Shown here in pieces: positions 1 to 8,702 of a stretch of DNA of 64,000 bases. The notes beneath the pieces were generated by a model. The model did not search any database. It was not told the origin of the DNA and was given only the letters and a program-made list of their open reading frames with translations. The DNA is taken from positions 1 to 64,000 of the forward strand of contig CACCQD010000004.1 of assembly GCA_902547925.1 (NCBI GenBank). The letters are read 5' to 3'. The stretch is from an uncultured SAR116 cluster alpha proteobacterium (GTDB lineage: Bacteria; Pseudomonadota; Alphaproteobacteria; Puniceispirillales; Puniceispirillaceae). Numbering within the stretch: position 1 is the stretch's first letter; the number at the start of each line of letters is the position of its first letter. A program made the translations under genes and the position numbers.

Positions 1-803
1 CAGGGGCTTTTGATGGGCTGCATGGCAACCGCCGTGAATTATTGCAGAACATGGATATGTTGCTGGCCCACGCTGACAGACTGCGCCGGGAGGCAGAATC
101 CAGCCAGGATAATCTGTTTGGCGGCGGCAATGCGGGCAGTGACGAGATCCGGTTGCAGCCTTGTGACGACTGGGCGGCGATGGACCGGCTGAAAGAGGAG
201 TTCGAGGCGCTGGGGCTATATCTGTCGGCGCATCCGCTGGACAGCTATGCCAACCAGTTGAGCCGGCTGCGGGTGATCTCCTCGGCTGAGTTGAACAACA
301 TGATCGAGTCCCGGCGGGTGCAACCGCGGGTCAATCTGGCAGGATCGGTGACAGCGAAACAGGTGCGTGTCTCGCAGCGGGGCAACAAATTCGCCTTTGT
401 CCAGTTCACCGACCAGACGGGGGTTTTCGAGATGACCTTCTTTTCCGATATTCTGGCGGAAAGTATGGAGATGCTGGATAGTGAAAAGCCGTTGCTGGTG
501 GTGGCGAATCTGAAACTCGAGGATAATGGACCACGTCTGCAGGCAGCACGCGTGCAGCTGCTTGATGATGCGATTGCCGCCTGGCATGGCGGGGTCGGGA
601 TCTGGGTGCAGGACCAGAAACCGCTGGAGCAGATCAAGACATTGCTGGTTGGCGATGGCCCGGGCAAGGCAGAGGTCAAGCTGAATATGATGATAAAGGA
701 CCACGCGGTGTCAATAACGTTACCCGGAAATTACAAGCTGAGCGGAGATTTCCGGCGGAGTTTACGACGTGTCCCGGGTGTTCTTGACGTGCAGGAACTC
801 TGA
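1..803 (+). CDS. dnaE: DNA polymerase III subunit alpha, C-terminal part (5' end outside window)
   Basis: The reading frame is open from base 3 (AFDGLHGNRRELL..) to the TGA at 801-803, so the gene enters from the left. About 267 C-terminal residues are present. They include the end of the helix-hairpin-helix region and an OB-fold of the tRNA_anti-codon type (VNLAGSVTAKQVRVSQRGNKF), followed by the usual alpha-subunit tail ending in VQEL. This part binds single-stranded DNA and holds clamp contacts. The polymerase active site lies upstream, outside the window. The family call is secure. The ATG at 42 in the ORF track is internal, not a start. Confidence 0.93.
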   Translation, partial: GAFDGLHGNRRELLQNMDMLLAHADRLRREAESSQDNLFGGGNAGSDEIRLQPCDDWAAMDRLKEEFEALGLYLSAHPLDSYANQLSRLRVISSAELNNMIESRRVQPRVNLAGSVTAKQVRVSQRGNKFAFVQFTDQTGVFEMTFFSDILAESMEMLDSEKPLLVVANLKLEDNGPRLQAARVQLLDDAIAAWHGGVGIWVQDQKPLEQIKTLLVGDGPGKAEVKLNMMIKDHAVSITLPGNYKLSGDFRRSLRRVPGVLDVQEL

Positions 804-896
804 TTGGCGGCAGGGCCATTCGGTAAAGGTAGTGACGCACGCAGGTGTGGTGGCACTTGTCGGGGTGTTTTCGGCGCGGCTTTTGTGGTTTTGGGC

Positions 897-925
897 TTGC
901 ATTTCGCCAGACACAGGGGTAATAA
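897..925 (+). promoter_or_regulatory. Candidate sigma70-type promoter for rpsB-tsf
   Basis: TTGCAT (897-902) and TAATAA (920-925) are separated by exactly 17 bp in the 247-bp dnaE-rpsB spacer. The predicted transcript would have a ~120-nt leader before rpsB. The spacer 804-1050 holds no gene. This is inferred from consensus match only. Confidence 0.45.
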
Positions 926-1050
926 CCACACCAATTCACACATGAGGGGCGGCAGCTTCTGGCAAACTCCAGAAATAATGCCATCCGGTGAGGGCTGCGG
1001 CCTTTATTTCCCCCCATGGAGGTTTAACCGGAGAACAGGAGTTTTTTGAA

Positions 1051-1956
1051 ATGGCTCTCCCTACCTTTACCATGCGCCAGATGCTTGAAGCTGGTGTACA
1101 TTTTGGACATAACACCCGCCGTTGGAACCCCCGCATGGAGCCGTTTATCTTCGGCGAGCGGAACAAAATACACATCCTTGACCTGCAACAGACCATGCCG
1201 AAGTTCCATGCGGCGCTGAAAGCCATTGGCGATGTTGCCGCGCGCGGTGGACGTGTGCTGTTTGTCGGCACAAAGCGTGCCGCGTCTGAAAAGATTGCCG
1301 AGACCGCCAAGGGCTGTGGCCAGTATTACGTCAACCACCGCTGGCTTGGCGGCATGTTGACCAACTGGGCGACTGTTTCACAGTCAATCCGCCGCTTGCG
1401 TGAGCTTGAGGAGCGGATGGCCAGCGGTGAAATCAACCAGCTGACGAAGAAGGAAATCCTGCAGCTGACTCGCGAACAGGAAAAGCTGGAGCGTACCCTT
1501 GGTGGCATCAAGGAAATGGGCGGTCTTCCCGATATCTTGTTCGTGCTTGATACGAATAAGGAAGCGATTGCCGTGCAGGAAGCCAACCGGTTGAACATTC
1601 CAGTCGTTGCCATTGTGGACTCGAACGCGAACCCAGACGGCGTTGATTATCTGGTGCCCGGCAATGATGACGCGATGCGCGCCATCACGTTTTACTGTGA
1701 GCTGGCGCAGGCCGCCGTGCTTGATGGTCTGCAAACCGAATTGATCAAGAGCGGTGGTGATGCTGGTGCTGCGGTCGAGGCACCTGTTGAGGCGGTGATT
1801 GCCGAGCCGGTAGCGGCAGAGCCGGCAACTGAATTTTCGGCACCAGAGACACCTGCCGAAGATACACCTACCGAAGAGGCACAAGCGAATGCCGCTGGCG
1901 CAAGCGGGGGGGCTGACGCGGGTGAAAAGGCGAATGCGGGTGAGGCATCGGCGTAA
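1051..1956 (+). CDS. rpsB: 30S ribosomal protein S2
   Basis: Structural protein of the small subunit, 301 aa. The start is the ATG at 1051 ([20 protein letters not shown]) with CAGGAG upstream at 1035-1040. The ORF-track start at 988 adds residues no S2 has. The conserved S2 core ([47 protein letters not shown]) is complete by about residue 230. The last ~65 residues are an Ala/Glu/Pro-rich tail, longer than in E. coli S2 but of the kind common in alphaproteobacteria. It sits directly upstream of tsf, the usual rpsB-tsf pair. Confidence 0.97.
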   Translation: MALPTFTMRQMLEAGVHFGHNTRRWNPRMEPFIFGERNKIHILDLQQTMPKFHAALKAIGDVAARGGRVLFVGTKRAASEKIAETAKGCGQYYVNHRWLGGMLTNWATVSQSIRRLRELEERMASGEINQLTKKEILQLTREQEKLERTLGGIKEMGGLPDILFVLDTNKEAIAVQEANRLNIPVVAIVDSNANPDGVDYLVPGNDDAMRAITFYCELAQAAVLDGLQTELIKSGGDAGAAVEAPVEAVIAEPVAAEPATEFSAPETPAEDTPTEEAQANAAGASGGADAGEKANAGEASA

Positions 1957-2055
1957 CAAAGCCGTCGCATATTTTGGCACCGCCAGGCTCAACCCTGCGA
2001 TGGGGGTGACGCAGGCGCAACATCTTTTGAAACACATTTTGATTGGAATGGGAAA

Positions 2056-2973
2056 ATGAGTGTAACTGCTGCACTGGTGAAGGAACTGCGCGAGAAATCT
2101 GGCGCAGGCATGATGGATTGCAAGAAAGCCTTGGGCGAGACCGATGGCGATATGGACGCGGCCATTGACTGGCTGCGGACAAAGGGTCTGGCAACAGCGG
2201 CGAAGAAATCTGGCCGTGTGGCCTCAGAGGGGCTCGTGGCAATCGCCGTTGATGGCACCAAGGGCGCGGTTGTCGAGCTGAATGCTGAAACCGACTTTGT
2301 TGCCCGCAACACTGAATTTCAGGATTTTGCCCGGGCGCTTTCCGGTCTGGCGCTGAATGCCACGGACATTGACGGTCTGCGCGGTGTTGAGTTTCCAGAT
2401 ACTGGCCGCAAGGTTGAGGATGAGCTGACGCAGAAGATCGCAACCATCGGCGAGAACATGACGCTGCGGCGGATGGAATGGGTGTCTGTATCAAGCGGTG
2501 CGGTGGTGTCCTACATGCACAACGCAACAGCCGACGGGCTTGGCCGGATCGGGGTACTGGTGGCGCTGGAATCAACAGCTGATGCCGACAGTCTGATGGG
2601 GGTTGGCAAGCAGATTGCCATGCACATTGCGGCAACATCACCTGCTAGCCTGTCGATCGACGATCTGGACGCTGAGGCTGTCCAGCGTGAGCGCGAAGTA
2701 CTGATTGAACAGGCCAAGGCATCCGGCAAGCCGCAGGAAATCGCCGAGAAGATGGTTGAAGGCCGGATGAAGAAATATTACCAGGAAGTCGTGCTGCTTG
2801 AGCAGACATCGGTCATTGACGGCGAAACGCGCATTGCCGATGTTGTCGCCAACGCTGGCAACGACGCGGGCGCGGATATTGCGTTGACGGCATTTGTCCG
2901 GTTTAATCTGGGCGAAGGCATCGAGAAAGAAGAGACAGATTTTGCAGCCGAGGTGGCCGCACAACTGTCTTAG
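2056..2973 (+). CDS. tsf: Translation elongation factor Ts
   Basis: Guanine-nucleotide exchange factor for EF-Tu, 305 aa. The N-terminal UBA-like domain ([23 protein letters not shown]) and the TDFVARN motif that contacts EF-Tu are present, and the length is normal. It lies 99 bp after rpsB and is probably co-transcribed with it. pyrH follows 24 bp later. Confidence 0.97.
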   Translation: MSVTAALVKELREKSGAGMMDCKKALGETDGDMDAAIDWLRTKGLATAAKKSGRVASEGLVAIAVDGTKGAVVELNAETDFVARNTEFQDFARALSGLALNATDIDGLRGVEFPDTGRKVEDELTQKIATIGENMTLRRMEWVSVSSGAVVSYMHNATADGLGRIGVLVALESTADADSLMGVGKQIAMHIAATSPASLSIDDLDAEAVQREREVLIEQAKASGKPQEIAEKMVEGRMKKYYQEVVLLEQTSVIDGETRIADVVANAGNDAGADIALTAFVRFNLGEGIEKEETDFAAEVAAQLS

Positions 2974-2997
2974 CAGTAAGCCCCGAGGAGATAATCC

Positions 2998-3732
2998 ATG
3001 GCAGATGGCGAAACCACAGGCACGGCGCAGAAATATTCGCGTGTCCTGCTGAAGATTTCTGGTGAATCACTCATGGGCCAGCGGGCCTATGGCATCGACA
3101 CCGAAATGGTCGCCAGCGTTGCCAAGGAAGTCAAAGATGTTGTTGCTTGCGGTGTCGAGGTCTGTCTCGTCATCGGTGGCGGCAATATCTTTCGCGGTGT
3201 CTCTGGCGCGGCGGCAGGCATGGAACGTGCCACTGGCGATTACATGGGCATGCTGGCAACGGTGATGAATGCGCTGGCGATGCAGAACGCGCTGGAACAG
3301 CTGGAGGTGCCGGTGCGGGTGATGTCGGCATTGCCGATCAGCGCCGTGTGCGAGCCCTATATCCGGCGGCGGGCGACCCGGCATCTGGAAAAGGGCCGGG
3401 TTGTGATCTTTGCCGCAGGAACGGGCAACCCGTTTTTCACCACGGATACAGCCGCCGCACTGAGGGCGTCGGAAATGAATTGCACGGCGCTGCTCAAGGG
3501 AACGCGGGTGGACGGTGTTTATTCGGCTGACCCTGAGAAAGATCCGACGGCAACGCGCTATGACCGGCTGTCCTATCTTCAGGTGCTGTCTGATGATTTA
3601 CGGGTGATGGACGCATCGGCGATTTCTCTTGCGCGCGAGAACAACATTCCCATTCTGGTGTTTTCTATCGAGGACTCCGGTGGTTTTCAGCGTGTGTTGA
3701 ACGAGGAAGGCGCCTTTACCATTGTGAATTAA
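2998..3732 (+). CDS. pyrH: UMP kinase
   Basis: Bacterial hexameric UMP kinase of the amino acid kinase family (UMP to UDP), 244 aa. Visible motifs are [13 protein letters not shown] at the start, [10 protein letters not shown], and a uridylate-binding stretch [17 protein letters not shown]. The start at 2998 is supported by GAGGAG upstream. It lies between tsf and frr in the conserved order tsf-pyrH-frr. Confidence 0.97.
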   Translation: MADGETTGTAQKYSRVLLKISGESLMGQRAYGIDTEMVASVAKEVKDVVACGVEVCLVIGGGNIFRGVSGAAAGMERATGDYMGMLATVMNALAMQNALEQLEVPVRVMSALPISAVCEPYIRRRATRHLEKGRVVIFAAGTGNPFFTTDTAAALRASEMNCTALLKGTRVDGVYSADPEKDPTATRYDRLSYLQVLSDDLRVMDASAISLARENNIPILVFSIEDSGGFQRVLNEEGAFTIVN

Positions 3733-3814
3733 TGAAGTAACCCCGGATAGCAGATGCGGTGTGAAGATAACCCGGGCCCAATCCCGGGAAATAGATAAGA
3801 GCAGGGAGAGCAGC

Positions 3815-4372
3815 ATGTCAGATTATGACATTGATGATATCAAGCGCCGGATGGAGGGCAGCGTTGCCAGCCTTAAAACCGAATTCATGGGGCTGCGGGC
3901 CGGGCGTGCATCGACAGCGATGCTCGAGCCGATCATGGTTGATGCCTATGGGTCGAAAATGCCGATCAATCAGGTTGGCAATATCTCGGTGCCGGAGCCG
4001 CGTATGCTGACAGTGACAGTGTGGGATGCGTCAATGACGGCATCTGTTGAAAAGGCTATTCGCGAGTCAGATCTGGGGCTTAATCCTATGGCCGAGGGTA
4101 CATTGATCAGGGTGCCGATTCCCGACCTTTCCGAAGAACGCCGCAAGGATATGGTGAAGGTGGCTGGGCGTTACGCGGAGTCGGCGCGGGTTGCGGTGCG
4201 CAATGTCCGCCGCGACGGAATCGAAGCCATCCGCAAGGCCGAGAAGGACGGGTTGCTGTCCGAGGATGAACGGCATGGCGAAGAGGGTAAGGTGCAGAAG
4301 CTCACGGACAGCTATGTCAGCCTGATCGACGAGACGCTGGCGAACAAGGAAAAGGAAATCACGCAAGTGTGA
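3815..4372 (+). CDS. frr: Ribosome recycling factor
   Basis: Splits post-termination ribosomes together with EF-G. The protein is 185 aa. I start at ATG 3815 ([16 protein letters not shown]), preceded by AGGGAGAG at 3803-3810. The longer ORF in the track (3761) adds 18 non-homologous residues. The RRF signatures [12 protein letters not shown]-like [16 protein letters not shown] and [15 protein letters not shown] are present. Confidence 0.96.
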   Translation: MSDYDIDDIKRRMEGSVASLKTEFMGLRAGRASTAMLEPIMVDAYGSKMPINQVGNISVPEPRMLTVTVWDASMTASVEKAIRESDLGLNPMAEGTLIRVPIPDLSEERRKDMVKVAGRYAESARVAVRNVRRDGIEAIRKAEKDGLLSEDERHGEEGKVQKLTDSYVSLIDETLANKEKEITQV

Positions 4373-4521
4373 TGCCAGACTGTAATGTAGCAGTGGCTGT
4401 GGACTTCTAATCAATCTAGCTTGGCTCGATGAATTACAACCGCCGATTGACGGCGGTTGATCGCAGTCAGCAGGTCATCAGAGCTACCAGATTACAAGCG
4501 GCGAGAAATACAGGAGCAATC

Positions 4522-5283
4522 ATGTCGGACCAACCATATCATCTTGCCATTATCATGGATGGCAACAGGCGCTGGGCCCGGGAACGTGGATTGAATGTGC
4601 TTCGTGGCCATAACCGTGGTGCCGATACCTTGAAAGACATCTGCAGCTACGCCTACGAGTACGGCGTCCGGTGGATGACGGTGTTTGCTTTTTCCGCGCA
4701 GAATTGGTCGCGGCCCAAAAGTGAGGTCGAGGGGTTGATGATGTTAATGCGGCGGTTTCTGCAGTCAGACGCTGAGGAATTGCTCAAGCAAAATGTCAAA
4801 TTTAGGGTGATTGGCCGCCGCGACAGGCTGGGTGATGATATGGTCGAACTCATCAAGGGGTTGGAAACTAAGACGAAGGGCAATACCGGGCTGAACCTGA
4901 CAATCGCAATTGATTATGGCGGGCAGCAGGAACTGGCGGCTGCGGCGCGGCTGCTTGCCGAGGAAGTGGCCACGGGCATTATTGCGGCGGCGGAGATAAA
5001 TGAGGATCTTGTTAAATCGCGGATGACATCTTCAATGCTGCCGACGATTGATCTGTTGATCCGCACAGGCGGTGAATACAGAATTTCAAATTTCATGCTC
5101 TGGGATCTATCCTATGCGGAACTGTATTTTACACCTGTTTATTGGCCGGATTTCTCGGTTGCAGACCTTGCTCGCGCCCTTAAAGAGTTCGGTAGACGCG
5201 AACGCCGCTTTGGCGGTGATACGCCGGATGATATGACGGCCGACATTGGCAGCATTGTCGAGCCACCACAGAAACTGCAATAG
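4522..5283 (+). CDS. uppS: Isoprenyl transferase (undecaprenyl diphosphate synthase)
   Basis: Cis-prenyltransferase that makes the undecaprenyl carrier lipid for peptidoglycan synthesis, 253 aa. The start at 4522 is preceded by CAGGAG at 4511-4516, and the track start at 4429 is too long. The catalytic Asp motif IIMDGNRRWA lies near residue 14, and the C-terminal family motif DLLIRTGGEYRISNFMLWDLSYAELYF is intact. cdsA follows after 13 bp. Confidence 0.96.
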   Translation: MSDQPYHLAIIMDGNRRWARERGLNVLRGHNRGADTLKDICSYAYEYGVRWMTVFAFSAQNWSRPKSEVEGLMMLMRRFLQSDAEELLKQNVKFRVIGRRDRLGDDMVELIKGLETKTKGNTGLNLTIAIDYGGQQELAAAARLLAEEVATGIIAAAEINEDLVKSRMTSSMLPTIDLLIRTGGEYRISNFMLWDLSYAELYFTPVYWPDFSVADLARALKEFGRRERRFGGDTPDDMTADIGSIVEPPQKLQ

Positions 5284-5296
5284 AGGATTTGTACGG

Positions 5297-6130
5297 GTGA
5301 TCCAGTTTCACACTCTTTCTGGAACCGCCCAGCGTTTTCTAGGCTTTATCCTGTTGTTGCCGCTGATCGCGGCCTTCTGGTGTTCCGCGATTCTCGCAAC
5401 GGTCATGTTTGTGGTGATTTCGGTGCTGATGTTTTGTGAGCTGGGCAACATGGCGGGAGTGCGCGGCCTGTCGCTTGGCATTCTGCTGGCGCTGGGAGGC
5501 CTGATCAATCTCTGGCCGTTCGTGGCGGCTATCTATGGCTGGTCGCTTCCGACGATGTTTGTCTTTGTTATTGGCCTTGCTTTGATTTGCCGGATTGCCT
5601 TTGTCCGGTTGACCGGCGATCACCGGGTTGCTGATTTTTGTTTGATGATGGTGATCTGCGTTGCCAGCGGTAGTTTTATTCTGGGGCTGCCGGAGGGGCG
5701 GTTTTTGTTGTTGGCGCTGGCGCTGGTGATCGCTTGCTGTGACTGTGCCGCTTATTTTGTTGGCAGGGCAGTGGGTGGGCCACGACTGGTGCCCGCCATC
5801 AGCCCGAACAAAACCATTTCGGGAGCGCTTGGCGGAATAATGGCAACGCTGTTGGCGGCGGTGCTGGTGTTCGGCCCGATGGACTTGCTTGATCTTGAAT
5901 TTTTCATCAATGGCGAGATGGTGATACTATCCTGGTCCCAAATCATCGCAGGTGGTCTGGTGATAGGTCTGTTGGCGCAGATTGGTGATCTGCTTGAGTC
6001 TGCCGTGAAACGCCGACTGGGGTTCAAGGACAGCAGCCAACTTATACCCGGCCATGGCGGTGTTCTTGATCGGTTTGACGGCTATCTGTTGACTTTGCCA
6101 GCAATGATTCTGTTCTTTATGCTTGTCTGA
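5297..6130 (+). CDS. cdsA: Phosphatidate cytidylyltransferase (CDP-diglyceride synthase)
   Basis: Integral membrane enzyme that converts phosphatidate plus CTP to CDP-diacylglycerol. About eight hydrophobic segments are visible. The C-terminal family signature SAVKRRLGFKDSSQLIPGHGGVLDRFDG is complete. I chose the GTG at 5297 (VIQFHTLSGTAQRFLG), with GAGG upstream. The track ATG at 5246 overlaps uppS in another frame and adds polar residues. Confidence 0.93.
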   Translation: MIQFHTLSGTAQRFLGFILLLPLIAAFWCSAILATVMFVVISVLMFCELGNMAGVRGLSLGILLALGGLINLWPFVAAIYGWSLPTMFVFVIGLALICRIAFVRLTGDHRVADFCLMMVICVASGSFILGLPEGRFLLLALALVIACCDCAAYFVGRAVGGPRLVPAISPNKTISGALGGIMATLLAAVLVFGPMDLLDLEFFINGEMVILSWSQIIAGGLVIGLLAQIGDLLESAVKRRLGFKDSSQLIPGHGGVLDRFDGYLLTLPAMILFFMLV

Positions 6131-6135
6131 AAAAT

Positions 6136-6169
6136 TGTAGTTTCTGAGACAGTGTAGTTTCAAAGACAG
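6136..6169. repeat. 17-bp imperfect tandem duplication in cdsA-dxr spacer
   Basis: TGTAGTTTCTGAGACAG is followed directly by TGTAGTTTCAAAGACAG (15 of 17 identical). It is one of several short tandem duplications seen in spacers of this chromosome. Confidence 0.8.
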
Positions 6170-6211
6170 TTTAGTGTTTTGTTTTTTATTTTTGGAAGCT
6201 CATGTCAGCCC

Positions 6212-7426
6212 ATGTCACAGCGCCGCCTTTCCATCTTTGGCTCAACTGGTTCGATTGGTACCAGCACATTGGCGCTTGTCGATGCCGCTCCTGAACGCTT
6301 CGCAATCGAGTGTCTGGTCGCTGGCGGTAATCATTCATTGTTGGCTGAACAGGCGCTAAAATACCGGCCGCGTGTTGTCGGGCTGCGTGATGAGACCGGG
6401 CTGGCGGCATTGCAGACGGCCCTTGCCGGTTCAGGAATCGAGCTTGTCAACGGACAGCGCGACTGTGACGCGTTGGCGTGTATTCCGGTTGATATCGTGA
6501 TTGCCGGGATCACCGGCCTTGCCGGTCTTGGCTCGGTGATGGCGGCGGTCGAAGCGGGCCAGACGCTGGCGCTCGCCAATAAGGAATCAATGGTATCGGC
6601 AGGCCGTATCGTGACGCAGGCTGCCCGCAAAAACGGCGCGAGGATTCTGCCACTCGACAGTGAGCACAACGCCATTTTTCAATGCTGGGCCGGATGGCAA
6701 TCGCACCATCCCGAGCTTAAAATGCCAACAAGCGACGGATTGCAGCAAATCAGCAATGTATGTCTGACCGCGTCTGGCGGACCGTTTCGCACAATGGCGC
6801 TGGCTGATTTTCCAGCAATCACCCCAGCGCAGGCTGTCAAACATCCGAATTGGAGCATGGGGCAGAAGATTTCGGTCGACAGCGCGACGATGATGAACAA
6901 GGGGCTTGAGGTGATCGAGGCGGCCTGGCTGTTCGGTCTTGAGAGTGACGCGATCGAGGTGTTGGTCCATCCGCAGGTGGCGATCCATGGGCTTGTCTAT
7001 TTCCGTGATGGGTCGGTCATCGGGCAAATGGGAACAACCGATATGAAAACGCCGATTTCTTATGCGCTTGAATGGCCGAACCGGCTGATCTGGGATCCGG
7101 AACCACTCGATCTTGTGGCGCTTAAGCGGCTTGATTTTTATGCCGTTGATGACAGCCGCTATCCCTGTTTCGCGCTGGCAAGACAGGCGCTAAAGGCTGG
7201 CGGCGTGATGCCAGTTGTCCTGAATGCCGCCAATGAGGTGGCGGTCACCGCGTTTCTTGCCGGCAGGATCAGCTTTACCGCTATTTCCGCGCTGGTTAAT
7301 GATGTTATGCAACGCGGACCACTGGGAACCGATGCCAGCCTTGACGAGGTTATGGCAGTGGATGAGGCAACACGGACGATCGCCGGCGAGATTGTTGAAA
7401 ATCTAGCTGAAAAATACGCTGAATAG
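6212..7426 (+). CDS. dxr: 1-deoxy-D-xylulose 5-phosphate reductoisomerase
   Basis: First committed step of the MEP isoprenoid pathway (DXP to MEP, NADPH-dependent), 404 aa. The start at ATG 6212 gives MSQRRLSIFGSTGSIGTSTL with the NADPH-binding GSTGSIG right at the N-terminus. The metal/substrate motifs LDSEHNAIFQC, CLTASGGPFR and GLEVIEAAWLF are all present. It sits between cdsA and rseP, as in many alphaproteobacteria. Confidence 0.96.
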   Translation: MSQRRLSIFGSTGSIGTSTLALVDAAPERFAIECLVAGGNHSLLAEQALKYRPRVVGLRDETGLAALQTALAGSGIELVNGQRDCDALACIPVDIVIAGITGLAGLGSVMAAVEAGQTLALANKESMVSAGRIVTQAARKNGARILPLDSEHNAIFQCWAGWQSHHPELKMPTSDGLQQISNVCLTASGGPFRTMALADFPAITPAQAVKHPNWSMGQKISVDSATMMNKGLEVIEAAWLFGLESDAIEVLVHPQVAIHGLVYFRDGSVIGQMGTTDMKTPISYALEWPNRLIWDPEPLDLVALKRLDFYAVDDSRYPCFALARQALKAGGVMPVVLNAANEVAVTAFLAGRISFTAISALVNDVMQRGPLGTDASLDEVMAVDEATRTIAGEIVENLAEKYAE

Positions 7427-7507
7427 AGTTAATAAAGCACAGATCAAGTAGAGATCATGCACAGACCAATCAGAGATCAAGCAAAGAGCAGCAAAGGATG
7501 ATATGTG

Positions 7508-8593
7508 ATGCCTGACCTTGGAGTAACTCAGCTCGTTATCGGGTTTTTGTTGTTGTTAACACCCGTGGTGTATTTTCATGAGCTTGGGCATTATTGGATG
7601 GCGCGCAAGGCCGGTGTCGTGGTCGAGGTCTTTTCCATCGGCTTTGGTCCGGAAATTTACGGTTGGAATTCGAAAAAGACGGGGACGCGCTGGCGCATTG
7701 CGGCGATACCGCTGGGTGGCTATGTGAAAATGCGCGGTGATGAAGACCCGGCAAGCACACCGTCCGAGGCGGCGAAACAGGCGCCCGGGTCATTTCTGGG
7801 AGCGGCGCTTGGCTGGAGGATCGGAATCGTTCTTGGCGGCCCGGTGGCCAATTTCATTCTTGGAATTTTGTTGTTCGCGGTGGTCTATATGACGGCTGGT
7901 AAACAGATCCTGCCAGCTGAGATTGGTGAGGTCATGCCGCAAACGGCGGCGGCGGAGGCCGGGTTGCAGCCAGGCGATCTGGTAACTGAGATTGATGGGT
8001 TCTCTATTCGTGATTTCAATGACATGCGCGGCCTTGTTATTGAAAGTCCGGGCAAGGAGCTGCAGTTCACTGTGGAGCGTGATGGCCGCGAGATCAGTCT
8101 GCTGGTTACACCCATATCGCGGTATAATGAGGCGCTGAAAATGAATATCGGGCTGTTGGGTGTCCGCTCACTGCCGGGAGGAGAGCGGAAGCGCATGCTG
8201 CCCGGAAGCGCGTTGGTCGCTGCCTCATCGGATGCGTTTCACATGTCACTGCTGATCCTGCGGGGATTGGCCCGGCTTGGCAGTGGACAAATGCAGAGCG
8301 GCGAGATTCAGGGACCAGTTGGAATTGCGAAGATTTCAGGTACGGCGCTGCAACAGGGGATTGTTCCCTTCATTCTGTTGACGGCGATTATCTCGATCAA
8401 CCTGGGGCTGATCAATCTGCTGCCGGTGCCAGCACTCGACGGCGGACATCTGGCCTTTTTCATCTACGAGGCAATCCTTGGTAAACCACTGCCGCTGGCA
8501 GTGCAGGCGGTGTTGATGCGCGGAGGGATTACCATCTTGATGGTGCTGATGCTGTTTCTGATTGTGTTCGACGTCAACCGGCTGTTCCAATAA
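7508..8593 (+). CDS. rseP: RIP metalloprotease RseP (site-2 protease family)
   Basis: Inner-membrane zinc protease that cuts anti-sigma factors and leftover signal peptides within the bilayer, 361 aa. The zinc motif HELGH lies near residue 26 in the first transmembrane helix. One PDZ domain (EVMPQTAAAEAGLQPGDLVTEIDG) follows, and the third zinc ligand lies in LLPVPALDGGHL. A single PDZ is typical of alphaproteobacteria. The start could be GTG 7505 or ATG 7508. AAAGGA at 7493-7498 fits either. The 80-bp spacer upstream contains repeated AGATCA-type units. Confidence 0.95.
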   Translation: MPDLGVTQLVIGFLLLLTPVVYFHELGHYWMARKAGVVVEVFSIGFGPEIYGWNSKKTGTRWRIAAIPLGGYVKMRGDEDPASTPSEAAKQAPGSFLGAALGWRIGIVLGGPVANFILGILLFAVVYMTAGKQILPAEIGEVMPQTAAAEAGLQPGDLVTEIDGFSIRDFNDMRGLVIESPGKELQFTVERDGREISLLVTPISRYNEALKMNIGLLGVRSLPGGERKRMLPGSALVAASSDAFHMSLLILRGLARLGSGQMQSGEIQGPVGIAKISGTALQQGIVPFILLTAIISINLGLINLLPVPALDGGHLAFFIYEAILGKPLPLAVQAVLMRGGITILMVLMLFLIVFDVNRLFQ

Positions 8594-8702
8594 TCCCCAG
8601 AAGGCCAGGGCGGCTTTATTTGCGCATTCCTGAAAAGGTTTCTTTTACAATGGGCTGCGGGTGTTTATAGTCGTCTCACGTCAATGACACGGGGACAGGG
8701 TG